Part shown: piece by piece, positions 1-63,275 of the stretch
How positions within the stretch are numbered: position 1 is the first letter of the stretch
Layout: every line of letters begins with the position of its first letter
Origin: Casuarius casuarius
Taxonomy: Eukaryota; Chordata; Aves; Casuariiformes; Casuariidae
Direction: 5' to 3'
DNA: 64,000 nucleotides
NCBI GenBank assembly: GCA_003342895.1
Contig: PTFA01000339.1
Location: 654,657 to 718,656 of the forward strand
Notes under the pieces: generated by a model
Seen by the model: the letters and a program-made list of their open reading frames with translations, nothing else
Databases searched by the model: none
What the model was told of the DNA's origin: nothing
Translations under genes and position numbers: made by a program

Positions 1-3000
1 CAACTAACAAAACATTTGTGAACCAACTTACTCCTAGCATGGTACTGATCCTTCTGTCATCACTTATTTTTTTCAGTGTTTTCTAATGTGTAATATACAG
101 AAATAGTTTTTTGGCAATGCTTTCAGGGAATGGGAGAGAACTCTGAATCTGAATCTGATATCGCTTCTGCAGCTATGCACCTGTCTTGTGAAATCACCCC
201 CTATACACTTGTGTACTTCTTACAGGACCTCTGTGTTGCAAAAAACCATGCGAGATTATTTAGGGTACAATTTTGACAGCCATGTGACTATTTAAATTTT
301 GCTTTTCTCTTAGGTGTGGGATATCTGACTGTCATCTTTGATTAATTTGTTGTTGCAGGTGCCATAGTAGAAATAGTTCAATTTGAAGCCAATTTGAAGC
401 CAATTAATTTTAATAAATTTTAATTGAATTAAAGTGTATTGCCTACTGTCAACAGAACTGTCCCACTTTAAGAAAACTTGATGTTGAGAGTGAAGTAGAT
501 GATCCCTTTTCAAACAAGATCTCTAAAAGCATAAATGTCCTGTGATCCCCAGTTGAATTCGGTTCTTGGTGAATCTCCATGCAAGCAAGGTGTTGCTGGA
601 GTGGACGTGTCCTGGAAATCTTTGCCAGTTAATGTCTTCTGTGCCTGCAGAAAAGGTTTACTGGAGTGTTTTACTTATTAGAATGACCTAAGGTTCTTTT
701 TTTATTTTTAAATGCTTAGTGTAGTGAATTCTGAGTGTGGTTGGGATCTGTAACCTCTGAAACTTTACCATCAAGTGTCAGGAATGCCTCTACTGGTGCT
801 GGAATAAAGAGCTGCAGCACTTCCCAAGCAGACCGTTCTCCTTCAGTCACAGGGATAGGGAAGCTGGCAGAATAAGGTGCAAAAATGCTTGTTCTCATGA
901 GGCCTGTTTATCCCATCAGTTGACTGGGTTTATTGCTCTTCCTTTTCCTTCAAAACTAGCTGTGGAAGAGCAAGAGGGAGAACAGTGAGCAAGAGGCTTT
1001 AAGAGACCCCTTAGCTGTTCTGGGTCTTTTCTGAAAGTGTAGGTCTGCTGCGTGAGACCGAGGTGTAGGTTATGATTCACGTCTTAATTGTCATTGTCTT
1101 AAAAATGGACATGTGCTAGACATAGTGTTGCAGAAACTGTGTGTTTCCAAAGCTTATACCTAGAAGGACAACGCAAGAGGGAGATGGCAGCACTGCCTCT
1201 CCCATCTCCAGTTTTGGGGGTGCTGATATGTCACACCTTTTTTCTCCCCGTGGGCAGGACAGAATGACTTCTCTGTGTTCAAGATTTGCCTTCTCTGGCC
1301 AGGGAGCAGGAGACACCTGTAAAATTCAAAGAATCCTTAGGAGGCTTGTTTAAAGTGTGAATTTCTATAGCACAGCAATATAGTCTCCATTCCTGTCCTC
1401 TACGTTCTGCACCCTAGAGCACAGAGGTTGTGCAGGAGTAAAAGATCCTGTCGATTAGAAGATGAACTAATTGGAAATTTGGAGCAAGTTTGTACTGTCA
1501 TAACACCAGCTCTGCTTGAGTCCACAGAAAACTATCCTGTAGAAAACAAGTATTCATTTTTTGCTATATTGCCCATCAGGCAGGACATGGTTTTCCATGG
1601 CCATAAAATTGTCTTTGATTCCTTTCTTCACCTGAAATCACATAAAAATCCTGAGAACTCAAAAATAGAGGTCCTGTGGCAGGTCTTGATACTTTTCTGA
1701 TCCGTATGGGAGCAGGTAGATACTGACCAAATACACGTAATAGCATGAGAGAGGAGACAAACTTTAGGAAGTCCTAGTGCACTGACTGGCAGCCGACCCC
1801 TGAAGAATGTGACAAATGGTAATGGTCTTAATAACCAAAATATTTTTTGAGGGAGAAGGTTCAGAGTGTAGTCTCTACACGATGCAGTCATTTGCTAGGC
1901 ATATCTGTCAGGACACTGCCTCAAAGCAGGAATTTCCCTGGCAGAGACCTGATTTTTGTGGATAGGTTTCCACGCTGGCCATCTTCAGAAGTCTCCTAAC
2001 TTCTAGGAGTTGGAGAATGTTATGGAAGTTGACAGAGAAGATCTGTCAACAGAAAGAATTTAAGCAAGGAATCCTGCCACTAAGATTAACGGAAAAGCAC
2101 AGTATCCTATTACTATCAGTTTGGGCCTATGGATATCATTGCTTGTTCTATCAAGGCTGAATATTTAGTTCTTCAGATGCTGTGTTGCCCTGTCCCAGCA
2201 CTGGTATGTTTTCTGCTGTGTATGAATGTCAGATGCTCAGTTCAGAAAGGGCAAATATTTGAGGCATAAAAAGGTGTAACACTTTTCTCTAGTCCCCTGG
2301 GATGCAAATAAAGCAGTGACCCTCTGTTAAAATTTCTTGAATAAGTTATGCCATAAAGTTGTAGCAAGTTACATGCTTTTTCTATGAAACCTGCAGAGTA
2401 TTAGATCTTAAATACAAGCTGCTTTTAGCTGGGCAGCATTTAGTACAATAATCAGTGTCCTGGGGAAGGGTAGTGCTAGATATGGCCCATCGCTGATGTG
2501 GGATAGCAGCGTCTCAGGCTTTGACAAGGCGTATTCCGAGTTTAAGGCAGTATTTTAGATCTTGTCCTATTGCTATTGAGTAACTTTTCTAAATAAGTGG
2601 GAAGAAATTTGTATCCGGTAGTTGTCCTCACAGCTAGTGTGTCAAAACCCTATGACTCGCATCCTAGGCTGAAATCTCCGATATGGTTATGCAGTGTTGC
2701 GCTCCGTTCAGGCTTTTCGAAAGAGGCTGAGATGAAACGTGACAAATCACAGTTCCTTGTAATTAAACTGTAGGTTGTCTTGGCTTGCAAAAGAAATCAG
2801 AGGTAACATCAACTCCAAAAATAGACGTGTTAATTACAAATGCATGTATTCTGGGCTGTTACTGCTTAACTGGAATGTGGGGTTGATGTTCATGTTAAAC
2901 TGCCAGGAAACAGCTTTCTGATTATATGGCACAGCAGTACGGGTACAGATATACTTGCTGACATTGCTTTGCTGACAATATTATAAAGAAGTATGGAGAA

Positions 3001-6000
3001 GGGCCTCTTTGCTGGACAGAACAAGCTATTTAATTAGATTATAGATGCTGTATTAGTGGCTCATAGAATTTCTCTTTTAACACACTTGATTCTCCTGGTC
3101 TTTTGTATTAGATGAACCTTTTAGTCAGTGAAACTACCTTGGTTTTATGAAGAGACCTTGCTTGCACTTATACTAAGTTCTGGCCATTTCAAAGTGGCTG
3201 TGATCTTGCTATTTCAGTATTTACTTGGGGATGTGCTTGTGTTTTTATTTTACTTATTGTAATTGTTAACAAGAAATCTAGCAATGACTAGGAGGTAAAT
3301 TAAACTGACTGTTCATTAGCTCAGGAAGAAATCTGATTACATTTGAGCTAGAAGTGCTTGAGTTAAGTCTTGGAATTGTAAATTGTGTTTCTGATAATGT
3401 CGCAAAATAATGGAAATAGTACAGCCAAATCCCCAAACCTACATACTCCTTCTGAACTGCTCAGGGTAAAATAGCATTGAAGCTGCAAAACTCCTATTGT
3501 AGAACTGAATTCATTGGACTGTGAACTTTGCAAACAAAGGGTAAGCAGCAGCCACCACCCTAAAAAACCACATATTCTCTGATAGCTAAGATAGGCACTT
3601 CCATCCTAATAAAATGGCTTTCACTTGCTAAAGTGGAAGTAATGTCTAGCTCACCACGCAGGCCCATGAGGGGAGAGCACTTCTGCTATTAGATAGAGAT
3701 AACGGAAAATGTGTTAAACTTCGGCATGTATCATGTATGATGAATTGCCCTTGAAAGCTACTTGGCATCTATGTTGCTCATTTGCTGTATGTTGACTACT
3801 GTATTTTTTATCAGATGAGAAAGCGAAAGTTACTGTTGTGCTGCTGGTGTGAGTCAATGAGAGGAAAGATGTTCTGCAGTCCGTTTCCAGCTTGGGATGA
3901 TTCAGAAAGTGGAGATGTGACCTCTTCCCTCTCCTGTGCTGTAAGCTGCTTCAGCCTCTGTGTCCGCCGATAGCTGGCATATATATGGAGTAGCCGTGTT
4001 CACTTTGATGCTTCCTTGGTCGCTTTAGAAAGCGCAAGGAGCTGATTCATACCAGTAGAAGCTTTGCGCTTGGGGGGAGTGGGAAGGATGCGTGCATCTC
4101 ATCCACCGTTCTCGTCTGGACTCTATTGAGGCTGTCTCGGTGTTGGCTTGCTCAAAGTGCCTTGGCTTAGCAAGAATTTTGAATATTAATCCTGAGATTT
4201 TTAACTTTCCTAATGCAAGCATTCCCCTTGTAATAGAGAAGAAAACTGATGTTTATGATCTTGTTATGTATAGAGTGTGCAACTGCTTCTAAATCAGAAT
4301 AAAAGCTTCTAGCAAATTAATCCAGAAGGTCAAATGGAGCAGATGGAAAGGGTGGTCCTGAGCAGGCACTCAGGGTTGCTTGTCCTGGGGGACTGTGCTT
4401 AACCTGCTGGGCCCAGCAAGGCTCTGAATGATTATAGATTTGAAGCGGAAACCTGTTTTGCCAAGCCTATTGTTTCTAAAAAGTTATTTGTAGGTGCTTG
4501 ATCTCTTCTCGTGCAAGCAGCACTGCAGAACTCTTCAAGTTTTATTAGAATTTTTTTCACATGTCCAGAAAAACCTTCTTCAAACTAGTAACTTCTTTAG
4601 GGCTTTTTTTTTTTTATTATTTTTAGAAACACAGAATTTAGGACATCTGCTGTTGCTGAGTCAAGTCTCTGTTGTAGGCACCACGTACCATCTCTTTCAT
4701 AATCTTACTGAACACCATCTTTAAAGGAATTTTGGTTTTGTCTGTATTGTTTCTCACTAAAGAGGCCATCACGGTGCTGGCTTCCCCTATTGCTTAGGAA
4801 CCCTTTCTTAACTGCTAGTCAAAACTTAGCTGCTATAGTGTTGCTCTTATTTTATACCTGTCCTTTATACTCTGTCCTTTAGCTTGGTGTTGATTTTCCT
4901 CTCCACTATTTAGCTTCCTGGTATGTGTGAGTATTTAAAGAAAAAGTAGTCATAATCCTCTTTGGGCTTTTCTGTGCCGTTTTATCTTCTCCCAGGCTAT
5001 TGCTGACCCAGCTCTGCTTCAACTCGTCTTTCTGGGTGCTAATGTTTCTAGGTCTGTGTGCAGCAGGCTGCGGATGTCTGCAGTTTTAATGTTCATCTCT
5101 TCTCTGTTCTTTTTTCGGAATCTTTGTGCTTGACCCATTGGTCTTTTAGTACAAGCTGTATCAGGCAAAGCTTCAGGCATGTCTGTTTTCCGTCAGGACC
5201 ATATTCTTGGATAATGTTGTAGGGTCTGCGTAGCATCATCTCAGTTCTCTGGTATTCTTCAGGTCTCCTCTAGTGGCATAGTTCTTCCTTTTAAAATTTG
5301 ACAAACTACTTTTATTTGCAGACTTCTAGTGATGAATGAGTGTCTGACTTACAATGCCTTTGCCTGAATCAACCATGCCACCAAAGGAAGCACAGGGCAG
5401 GTAGACATCAGCTGAATCTCTACTAAATAAAGACCAACTTTTCTTCCCTATAGAACTCCTCCATAGATTCTTTGTTGCCCTTTTCTCTGGGCTGGAGACT
5501 CAAAGGTATTTTGGTGCCTAACAGCTGTTATAGTAGAACTCAGATGCCTTTTGCGATGGTGATCTCCACTCCTGTGCAGCTGACAGTGAGGTTTACAGAG
5601 GAAACTTCAATTTTGAACATCTGGAGTTGCGTGTCATTTTTCTGAACAGTTGTTTGCCAACAACTGCATAAGAGAACTTATATATATGCATATACATACA
5701 TGCATATATCTACAAGAACATATATTCATATATGTGTGTATGTATATTACATAAGAGAAAATTTTAACTATATAATGCTTTAACAGTATTTGTCTTATAC
5801 AAGAAATAGTGCAGAGAACAAAACCTGCCTCTGCTTTAAAGGCTGTTTCATAATCTCTTGGGTAGGATTAGGAAATTAAATGAGTTAAGCTTTCCTGTGT
5901 CGAATGAAGAGCATCTTTGCCTAAGCATTTAATGTTTTAGCTCTTTTATTCGGTAACAACTGACAGGTAGTAGTGCACTTCTATTATGCACCACCAACGT

Positions 6001-9000
6001 ATCTCCTGAGGAGTCTGAGTAATGGGAAACATGTTTTCCTTTAGCTTCTTCTATCATCAGTCTTAACAATTCCCAAATATTAACCATATTTTTTGTATTA
6101 TATGCTCACACATACTTCTATTATATGGAATATTCCAGAGATTTTATTGTTCATTCTCTCCCCAGTTATGTTTTTAAAGCAGCAGTGCTTTACTGATGTT
6201 TAGGATGCTTGTTTCGAAATTCAGAAAGAGAAAAGATGTTTTTTATATATGTATGAAAATACCTGAATAACTTTGCGTGGTCTTCTGCCTCAAAGCAGCT
6301 GAGGTCTTCCAAAATGCAAGGACAGCTCAGTTTCATTTTTCAGGAGAGGAAAACTGGAGTCTATGCAACTCTGAACATTTCTGAAAGATTGGACATCATG
6401 ATATTTATTTCCATGATGAAGCTATTTGGGGTAACTGAAAGATGCTTTGTAAAAGTAAAATATAACAGCAGGATTGAGCCTTCTGGCATTGAGTTTTCAT
6501 ATTTAGCATCAACTCAGTAGCAGAGGGGTGTTACTGCTTTGTCATAAATCCGAAGGTGAAGTCCTTCATTTGTCTCACAGCATGAGGTCTCTCAGTGCGT
6601 CATGTGCTCTCATTTTTCTCTTGGTGAACAGAAGGAATATTGGAGTAGACTTCTGTGTAGGCAAGGATTTAATAACAGGTGCTGCGTGACAGTAGATGGA
6701 TGATGGATGCCTTTAGCTGAGGATACTTTAGAAATGCGGCACTGTCTTAGATGTGGGGTCACCTCCCTTCAGGTTCGCTGTCCCTGACATCCCCTCCTCG
6801 CACAATACCAGTACAACAGCTGGAGGCAGTGAAGACTTCTTTTGCTCTCCTCAGCCTGATAGGTCTACGTTGTGGGCATAGGGGTAACTGCAACCTCTGA
6901 AGACGTACGTGGGTCACCTTTAAACTAGCGCTGACAGCAGAGTGACTGAAGCAGATGGCATTTACTGTCAGCTGCAAGATCTGCTCTGGTGGCTTGATAG
7001 AGCTGAGCTTTGAACTGCCTTGACTAGTTGCTAGCAGTAACCTACTAGCTAGCTCAGAATTAGCTTGTGTGCACATACCTGAAGCTTAGAAATACTCTTT
7101 AAGGATTTTGCTTCCTCTCTTCCCTGACATTTGGTGTGCAAGGGTAGGAAATGGGAGTGTTGGATGGCAGAGAGGAAAGAGGTTGCGGGCTTCAGAGTCC
7201 TTGTGCTGGTGTCCTGGGGAGCTGGAACCCAAAGCATGAGAGCTGATGGAGATGCGTGTACCCCCTGAACAGCGGCGCTGGGGATATGAGCGTTGGAGAG
7301 GGGAGGTAAGAGGAAATGTTCCCCTCTGCTGCAGGTTGCCTCCAGTTCACTAGAGCAGTGTGTTCCTCCTTCCTCTCGGTGCTTTCTACCTTAAGTATCA
7401 TCTTTTACATGACCATGTTTGACCAAATTGTCCCTGTACGCTCACAAAAACCTGCTTGCCGTTGAATGACATCTTTTCTTTGCACGAGCTGTATTCTTTT
7501 AAAAACACTTCTGTAGACTGAAAATGTATTGAGGCTTTAAAAATGGCCTTGAAGCTTGAGGTAGGCATATATTTGAGAGCTGGGAGCATAGCGTAGGTTA
7601 GATATGGTCTGAAATGTTGGGTATCACTAAGAGAAAAATGGGCTTCTGCCAAAGGCCCCAGAAGGAGAATGCGCTGTATGGGCTACGGGATGGCTAGCGC
7701 AATCAGTACTGATACTGCTGCAGAAACAGCTACATTTATTTCACGTGTCAAATAACCAAGGACATTTCCCCATGCAGTTATCACGCCGAAGAGCTCGCAG
7801 AAGGAACGCTTTGTGCTGGATTTGAAGAGCATTCCTTTGCTTTAAGGAAATGCATAAATACAAAGCTTGCACGTTCCCAAATGTGGACAGCAGTAACGTA
7901 GAGTGGTAACTTTGCCAGGTGCTTGCTGTTACGTGTAGAAAGCAGTTTGTTGGCGAGGATTAATAATGCATTTGAGGACTGGTGCTGTAAAAACCTTTAA
8001 TCCATGGATCCTGTGTACAGAATTTTCTCCAGAAATATCCTATCTAATGCGTTTAGCAGGATGTGCTCTTCTGGAAAACAGTCCCATCCTGAATGAAAGG
8101 AGAAATGCTAACATGGTGACTGCCTTTTTTTTGTATTAAGTGCCAAAAGACGGGAAGCCTGAAAAGGCAGGTTGTATTTTTCAGAAGCCTAGTGAAGTCC
8201 CTGATTTTTTTATGATGAAAATATTTAATTGAGTCTCTTTTTACACTTCAGATTCAGATAAAACTGTTTCAGGGCTGCAAAACAGCATCCTTTTCTGTTG
8301 TCAGACTTGTGAAGGGCAACTAACTCATTCAATAAAATTATGTATTAGTCTTTTTCTAAATAGCAAGTATTTTAGGAAAAATTACATTAATGCATAAAAA
8401 GTTGTAGAGCACACTTGCTTAAATCTATGTAGAGATGAATTTTCTCTGATTCTTTTCTCAAATGGCCCGATGGGGTAGGGGAAAAAAGATTGAACAGGAT
8501 GGTAATCATGGGAAATTATCTAGATGTGTGCATCAGAATCAGTGCTTTTCCTCCTCTTGTTGCTGGGATTTAGGAGTGTCTCGATAAACTACATTTTGAA
8601 TTGGTTTTAGAAACTGTCTGTCAGTGTCAACCTATTGCTGTTACCCTGGCTGCAAATTTGTATCTGCCAGATAAAATAGTTGTGCTTTGACTCTGAAAAC
8701 AGCATCCCCAGGGTTCATGTTTAGTTTTTTCTCTGAATTAAATTTGTTCAGTCTGCAGCTAGTGATAGAAATATCTTGCCTTTTCCATTCTTTTCTCCCC
8801 TTCTGGAGGCATTTTGCACCCAATTTTCATCTTTTATCACCGTTTTCTGGAATGTAGGAGAAGGTTGAGGTTGTTTTCTTCCGTAACCCTCCTCTGTGCT
8901 CCTCCGGCTTTCGCTGCTTTATGCTGGCTGCTCCCTTGTAACAGGGAGAGGGGCGGCCTAGGCTGAGTGTTTGTGTTTAGTTATTTTAGCTGCTGACAGC

Positions 9001-10031
9001 AGAGGAAAAATCTGAACGGATATTCTTGAAATAGGACTGCTCCTCTGACTCCAAAGCTGCTTTTCTGTCAAATCTGAAATACCGCAATGAAACAGAGACA
9101 TTGATTTTTTTTTTTTTTCTTTTTAAAGAATACTTTGTTGCAGTAATTTTTTTTGAGAATGATAGGCTGGAATTGACTGTTTAACTTAATTTTCTTGTCT
9201 GTTTGCTGATCTGTAATGATCTAGTTTCCTATAGCATGGGAAAGATTATATGCCTCTTGATATTTCTTTGGATAAGGTTATGGGGAGATTCTATTGAGTC
9301 GGGTAGCAGTTGGCTGAGAATTATACCTTGCTAGAGCCTTTTCGTGATGCCCTGTACTGCGTTCTCTTAAGTATGTATCTCCAGAGCGAATATGCTCAAA
9401 TTTCAGTTTTCTGAGTAACAACTTCAGACTGGCACAGAAATATTCTGTTGAGGTCTATTATTAACATTATCATTTGGGGGAAGCGAGGGAAGAAGGAAGA
9501 AAGGTAACACCTTTATTCAACCTGCTTTTCCCCATGTGGTCTCTCTCTAACTCAGCACAGCAAGGCAAGACAGTTACCGAAGGCTGTAGTGCAATGGGTC
9601 TGTCGCTAGGCCGCTTGCTTTAACAGCTTTCAAAAAGTCCCAGCTGTTGTTGGCAAGAAATGCTTTCCTGTGAATGACTTGTGTTGGTGTCCTGGCAGTT
9701 GCATGATGCAGGGAATGTCAGGGTCCATCAGCAAGCTAAAACTTGCCTTGCGGTTTTTTTCCCCAGGTAATTTTTAGGTATTTTCCCCAATTTAGACTTA
9801 TAAAATGCAGAGATTTTGGATACAAATGTCTGTGGCAAGTAAAAGCATGGGGAGAAACCGTGAAGGGAGATAAGAGCTTGTCAATGGTGGTAAACTATGC
9901 TCTGAGGGTATATCAGTGCTGATGAGACCTATTTGTGTTTTGTGGAGCTAAAGAAATTCAGAGACTTGGAGCCTAAAGGAAAAATTGAGCTTTATTTGAT
10001 AAGTTTTCCCCTTTCTCTCTTTCTCTCCTAG
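1..10031 (+). other. NSF: NSF intron 1 (3' part)
   Basis: This is about 10 kb of AT-rich intronic sequence ending in a polypyrimidine tract and TAG at 10029-10031. I found no exon, CpG island or sequence encoding the NSF N terminus (M-A-G-R), so exon 1 and the promoter must be upstream of the window. The contents I could recognise are an AT-rich hairpin at 5667-5759 and short poly-T runs (for example near 9106-9119). The open frames here (up to 105 codons) have no recognisable domain. 7680-7880 looks compositionally unlike typical drifted intron and may be conserved, but this cannot be tested from one sequence. Confidence 0.85.
5667..5759. repeat. AT-rich imperfect hairpin bounded by 10-bp direct repeats
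   Basis: The arms 5690-5709 and 5728-5747 pair at 17 of 20 positions, with the three mismatches in the middle, around an 18-nt loop. The sequence is mostly (TA)n/(CATA)n. The decamer CATAAGAGAA occurs on both sides, at 5667-5676 and 5750-5759. This could be a decayed short inverted-repeat insertion with target-site duplications, or a microsatellite whose flank was duplicated by slippage. Confidence 0.5.
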
Positions 10032-59660
<49,629 letters not shown>

Positions 59661-60608
59661 TAATTGAGGAGTAAGATGCTGTATTCCTATAATAATTTTG
59701 ATATTGGAGGACTTTGTGCCTTGATGATAGCTGCTGTGCTGCCAGTAGTGTTAGAGCTATTGTCTCTGATTCAGCCAAGATAATTCTAGGCTGCTGCTGA
59801 AGTTTGCACTGAATGAGACGAACAGGGAGGGACTCTCTTGCAATTCTTCCTGTTTGTTGGAATTCTCTTGTGTCTTTGAAAGTGTCTGCATGGATGGAAA
59901 ACATATCAACAGGAAAACCTTGAAGGCTGGTGTCAGGAAAAAGCAGAGAAACACAGCCTGGATGAACTCAGTTCTTTGTAACTTTTACTATCTTGAAAAT
60001 GGAGTAACATATGCGTGAGAATTGTTTTCATTAGAGAGTTCGGTGAAAAGACCTTTCAAATCTAGAACTTTGAACTGAATTGTAATGTCATGGGCCCTGA
60101 AGTTCCCCATGTGACTGTCAACCTAAGAGAACAAAGATTTTTCCCAGTGAACTGAACTGTCTCTGCTCTGTGAAGGCTCTAGTATAAAACTTAGATTCTG
60201 CTATCACATAAGAACAGAGAGATTGGCAGTATGCAACAGTGCAGCCATTTTTGATAGTCGTGATCTCATGTAATCATTGATTTATTGGTGGATATTTCCA
60301 CAAAATCAGCAAATGATTGTTCCCATAAATCAGGAGGGGAAAATGATGATTTGCTTCAATAGTCCAAGGAACTTAATATCATAAGTTGTTCATTTTTTCA
60401 CTGCATCCTCCAAGATTATGTTGCACTTTTGTTGGCACCCGAGTCTCCATGAAAGCAGGATACTGGACTTGAAGCTCTCAGATATTTGCCAAGTTTATGC
60501 ATGTTTCTAGAGATTCATACTTTGCAATGTTTGAAATGCCCTTGAGGCTGGAAGAGTTTGGGTTGACAGCCAATATTATGGTGACTTAAGCTATAAATTG
60601 TTGGAGGA

Positions 60609-60632
60609 TAGAGAGAGAGAGAGCGAGAGAGA
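60609..60632. repeat. (GA)n microsatellite
   Basis: The sequence is a run of GA dinucleotides with one interruption (GAGCGAGA). It is short, and length variation between individuals would be expected. Confidence 0.85.
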
Positions 60633-60674
60633 CAGCTTTCTTAGGAAATGTCACTGTTTGATTGATGTTAAATT

Positions 60675-60770
60675 TTTTTGCTAGGTGTCCACTATCAGCT
60701 ACTGTAGAAATTAGGACACTGGGTTAGGTGGACTCTTTGGTCTGACCTGGCTGGGAAATTCTGATGATGG
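60675..60770 (+). mobile_element. Old CR1/L3-type 3' tail fragment
   Basis: GGACACTGGGTTAGGTGGAC, then TCTTTGGTCTGACCTGGCTG, closely follows the 3' end shared by many old amniote CR1 copies ('ggatactgggctagatggacctttggtctgacccagtatgg'). GTCCACTATCAGCTACTGTA before it fits the preceding 'ctactggccactgtc' part. Only this tail survives. Confidence 0.65.
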
Positions 60771-63189
60771 GGTTCTTAAGACACAGACTAGCATATTTGT
60801 TCCTTATCAGCTCCCTGTGACAGTTATGACATGTGGGGATTTTTTCATTAAAAAAAAAAAAAAAAAGAGAGAAAAACTGTGTAAAAGCAGAAGATTCATG
60901 GAGAAAAAGGCCAAGGCTTTGCTGCTGTGAACCTGTACCCCGAAAGAGATTGAATCTGAGCATGAAGACTCTTAGAGTTTTAACTTAAAGTGAGAAATCC
61001 ATGAGGAAGATAAGATAACTGGTTAATCGTTGCTCTTCCAAGTTCCCTGTGAGATCGCTAGTTCCCTTGGGGAGCAATTTCGGTTTCAGTTTTGGTTGTA
61101 AGTTGAGATGCAAATACATGCTTTAAATGTACATGAGTAGCATCAGTACTACTTACCTGCCGCATGAGGTCAAAGTGACACAAAATCTCCCCCAGACCGA
61201 GGTCATGGTTCAGGTTCATTCCTTGTAAAACTGGAGAGTCCTGGCTCCTACCAGACATGTCCCAGTGCTGAGAAAATTTGTTGTCAAGTTGCTGAGGAGA
61301 CAATACCTGTTTTCCATTGCTGTTAGTAGGCCCTTGTTAGTCTGAATGGCCCCAAGTGTGAGCCACGCAGTTAATTTGAAAGGTTTAGAAACAGGAATTA
61401 GAAAGCAGTTGAAACTGCAAGCAAGGAATGAGTGGGAAGCGGAGCGTGCATCTCGGCAGTACAGCTACGCTGCTCCCATCTCAGTGGCCCGGATTACGTA
61501 TTCACACAGTGTTGTCACGGCACTTGCAGTGAGTATACTTAATGTGCAAACAGCTTCCTACGATTACTGTGGGGTAGGTATATAAGAAGAGCGTTTGCGG
61601 GATGATATATTATTAATTATGCATTGAGCTATTGAGTCGCTGTTAAATTGGCTCATGAAAACTGCCTCCCAGACTCCCCCTCTTCTTATTCCAGCTATAT
61701 TACTTTAATTTGGTGTGGGAAGTGTAAATACTCCAAGCTCCTGGTTTTCCGGGCTTTCTGCCTTGTTTGTACGTTTGCAGAAGTTTTGGGAGTAAACACA
61801 TAAGACTTTAAAGAAACTAGACACATCTCTGAATATGCTTTAAATTCCCAGTCACAGCTTATGATTCCTAGTTCCTCTGAGCAATGCTTGAATAGTGGTA
61901 TCTATTACTAGTTCAAGAAGACTGAAAAACATTGCGTTTTGTTTAGCATCTTTTTTTAAACCAATTAAAAAGCTTTTCTAAAATGGATTGAAGAGAAGAA
62001 AATAAACCATGTTCTCTTGGGTCTTTATTTCAATCAAGTTTCCCTGTGTTGTGCAGGAGAAGAGACCGGGGGGGCAATAGAAAGACTGAAAAGGGCTGTC
62101 GCAGCAGGGAGCCAAGCGGGAGAAAAGGACTTCTCTGAGAACTAAGCAGCAGCAGCTCCGAAAGCCGAAGCTGCTTCATCTACATGCAGAGTCACACAAG
62201 GCATGGAGACGCTCACCAGCCCCACAGAGGTTTCACATGTGCTTCCCTGCTGGTTCCTGTGAAAAGCTAACAATTGGCTCAAAGGGTGAAAGACCATTGC
62301 AGCATCCCCGCGCTAAGCTGGACGTACAATTTGTGCAGTGTTATGAAATGTCTGGCTTAGCGAGATGCTCTCGAACGCTCTTGTGGATGCCCTTCCAATG
62401 CTCCCAGAGGCCCCCAGCCCCTTTCCTCCCTGGGACACTGGAGGCGTTTGCAGATTTATGAAAGTTGACGGGGGGAAAAGGGGGAATAATCTCCTTGTTT
62501 CATATAATCCCACATGCATTCCTGATTCCACTTCAGTTGGCGTGAAATGGGAGCAACTCCACTCAACAGTGACCTCAGGTTTACACCTGTAAAGCTGGAG
62601 AACTGCATTTTCTCCTATTACACGCAAAGAATTGTTGTCACCCCCAAAACGTCTGCTTAAAAGTTTGTAAGGGACCAGCGTTGAGTGAACAGCCATTGGG
62701 TAGCCAACAGAGGCATGATTGGCTATAGCATACTTGGCTATAGCATCCTTTGAGTTCCCCTCTGCTTCCCTTGCCTGGGGCTGGTTATTTTTTCTGAATC
62801 TGTGCAATCTGAGGCTCCGTTTGCATGTTGAGAGTCCATTTGTGTGTAGCAGAGCCTATTTAATTCTTACATGATCCAGTTTGCCTTGGGTAGTCAATGC
62901 AATAATACGGCGCCCATTAGGAGGTGAATATTGTGTTAGGATCACTCTAGAAATGTTTGCAAATGTAGTAATTTAAAACTACTTCTGCTTTTGATCTTTG
63001 AATTCCATAGTTCTTTGCATGTTTTTATCCATTATTCAGATAAAATCCTTGCAGTAGGCAGAGGGGAAATCTAGGGTTATCCCACCTCTAGAAGGCAATG
63101 GAGCAAGTTACCCACCTCTCTCCTGGGTATATCTCCCCATGAGTATAGAGGGAGCTTGGGCTCCTAACTGGGGTGCTTTAATCGCCTCA

Positions 63190-63275
63190 AAATGTTGAGG
63201 ACGAATCCAGGCTTAAGTGGCATGCCCGTATCTAGTCCTTGTTGATGGCAGAACCAGTACTAAAACTGCCATGAT
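63190..63275 (-). mobile_element. Possible MIR-like SINE fragment
   Basis: GAGGACGAATCCAGGCTTAA, then GTGGCATGCCCGTATCTAG and GGCAGAACCAGTACTAAAAC, resembles the MIR-type pattern 'gaagtgacttgcccaaggtcacacag...ggcagagccgggatttgaac'. The match is diverged and lacks a defined end. Confidence 0.25.

Noticed and set aside
1..10031. Search for NSF exon 1, promoter or CpG island
   Set aside because: No M-A-G-R coding stretch and no CpG-rich block is present. These must lie upstream of the window.
62480..62640. Stretch resembling an old dispersed repeat ('actccattgaagtcaatgg...tttacacc' type)
   Set aside because: Similarity is too weak (ACTCCACTCAACAGTGACCT, then GGTTTACACCTGTAAAGC) to name a family or bounds.
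62313..62807. 164-codon minus-strand open frame, the longest single frame in the window
   Set aside because: It has no recognisable domain, signal or splice context and lies in intron 17. Its composition looks like chance. I do not call it a gene.
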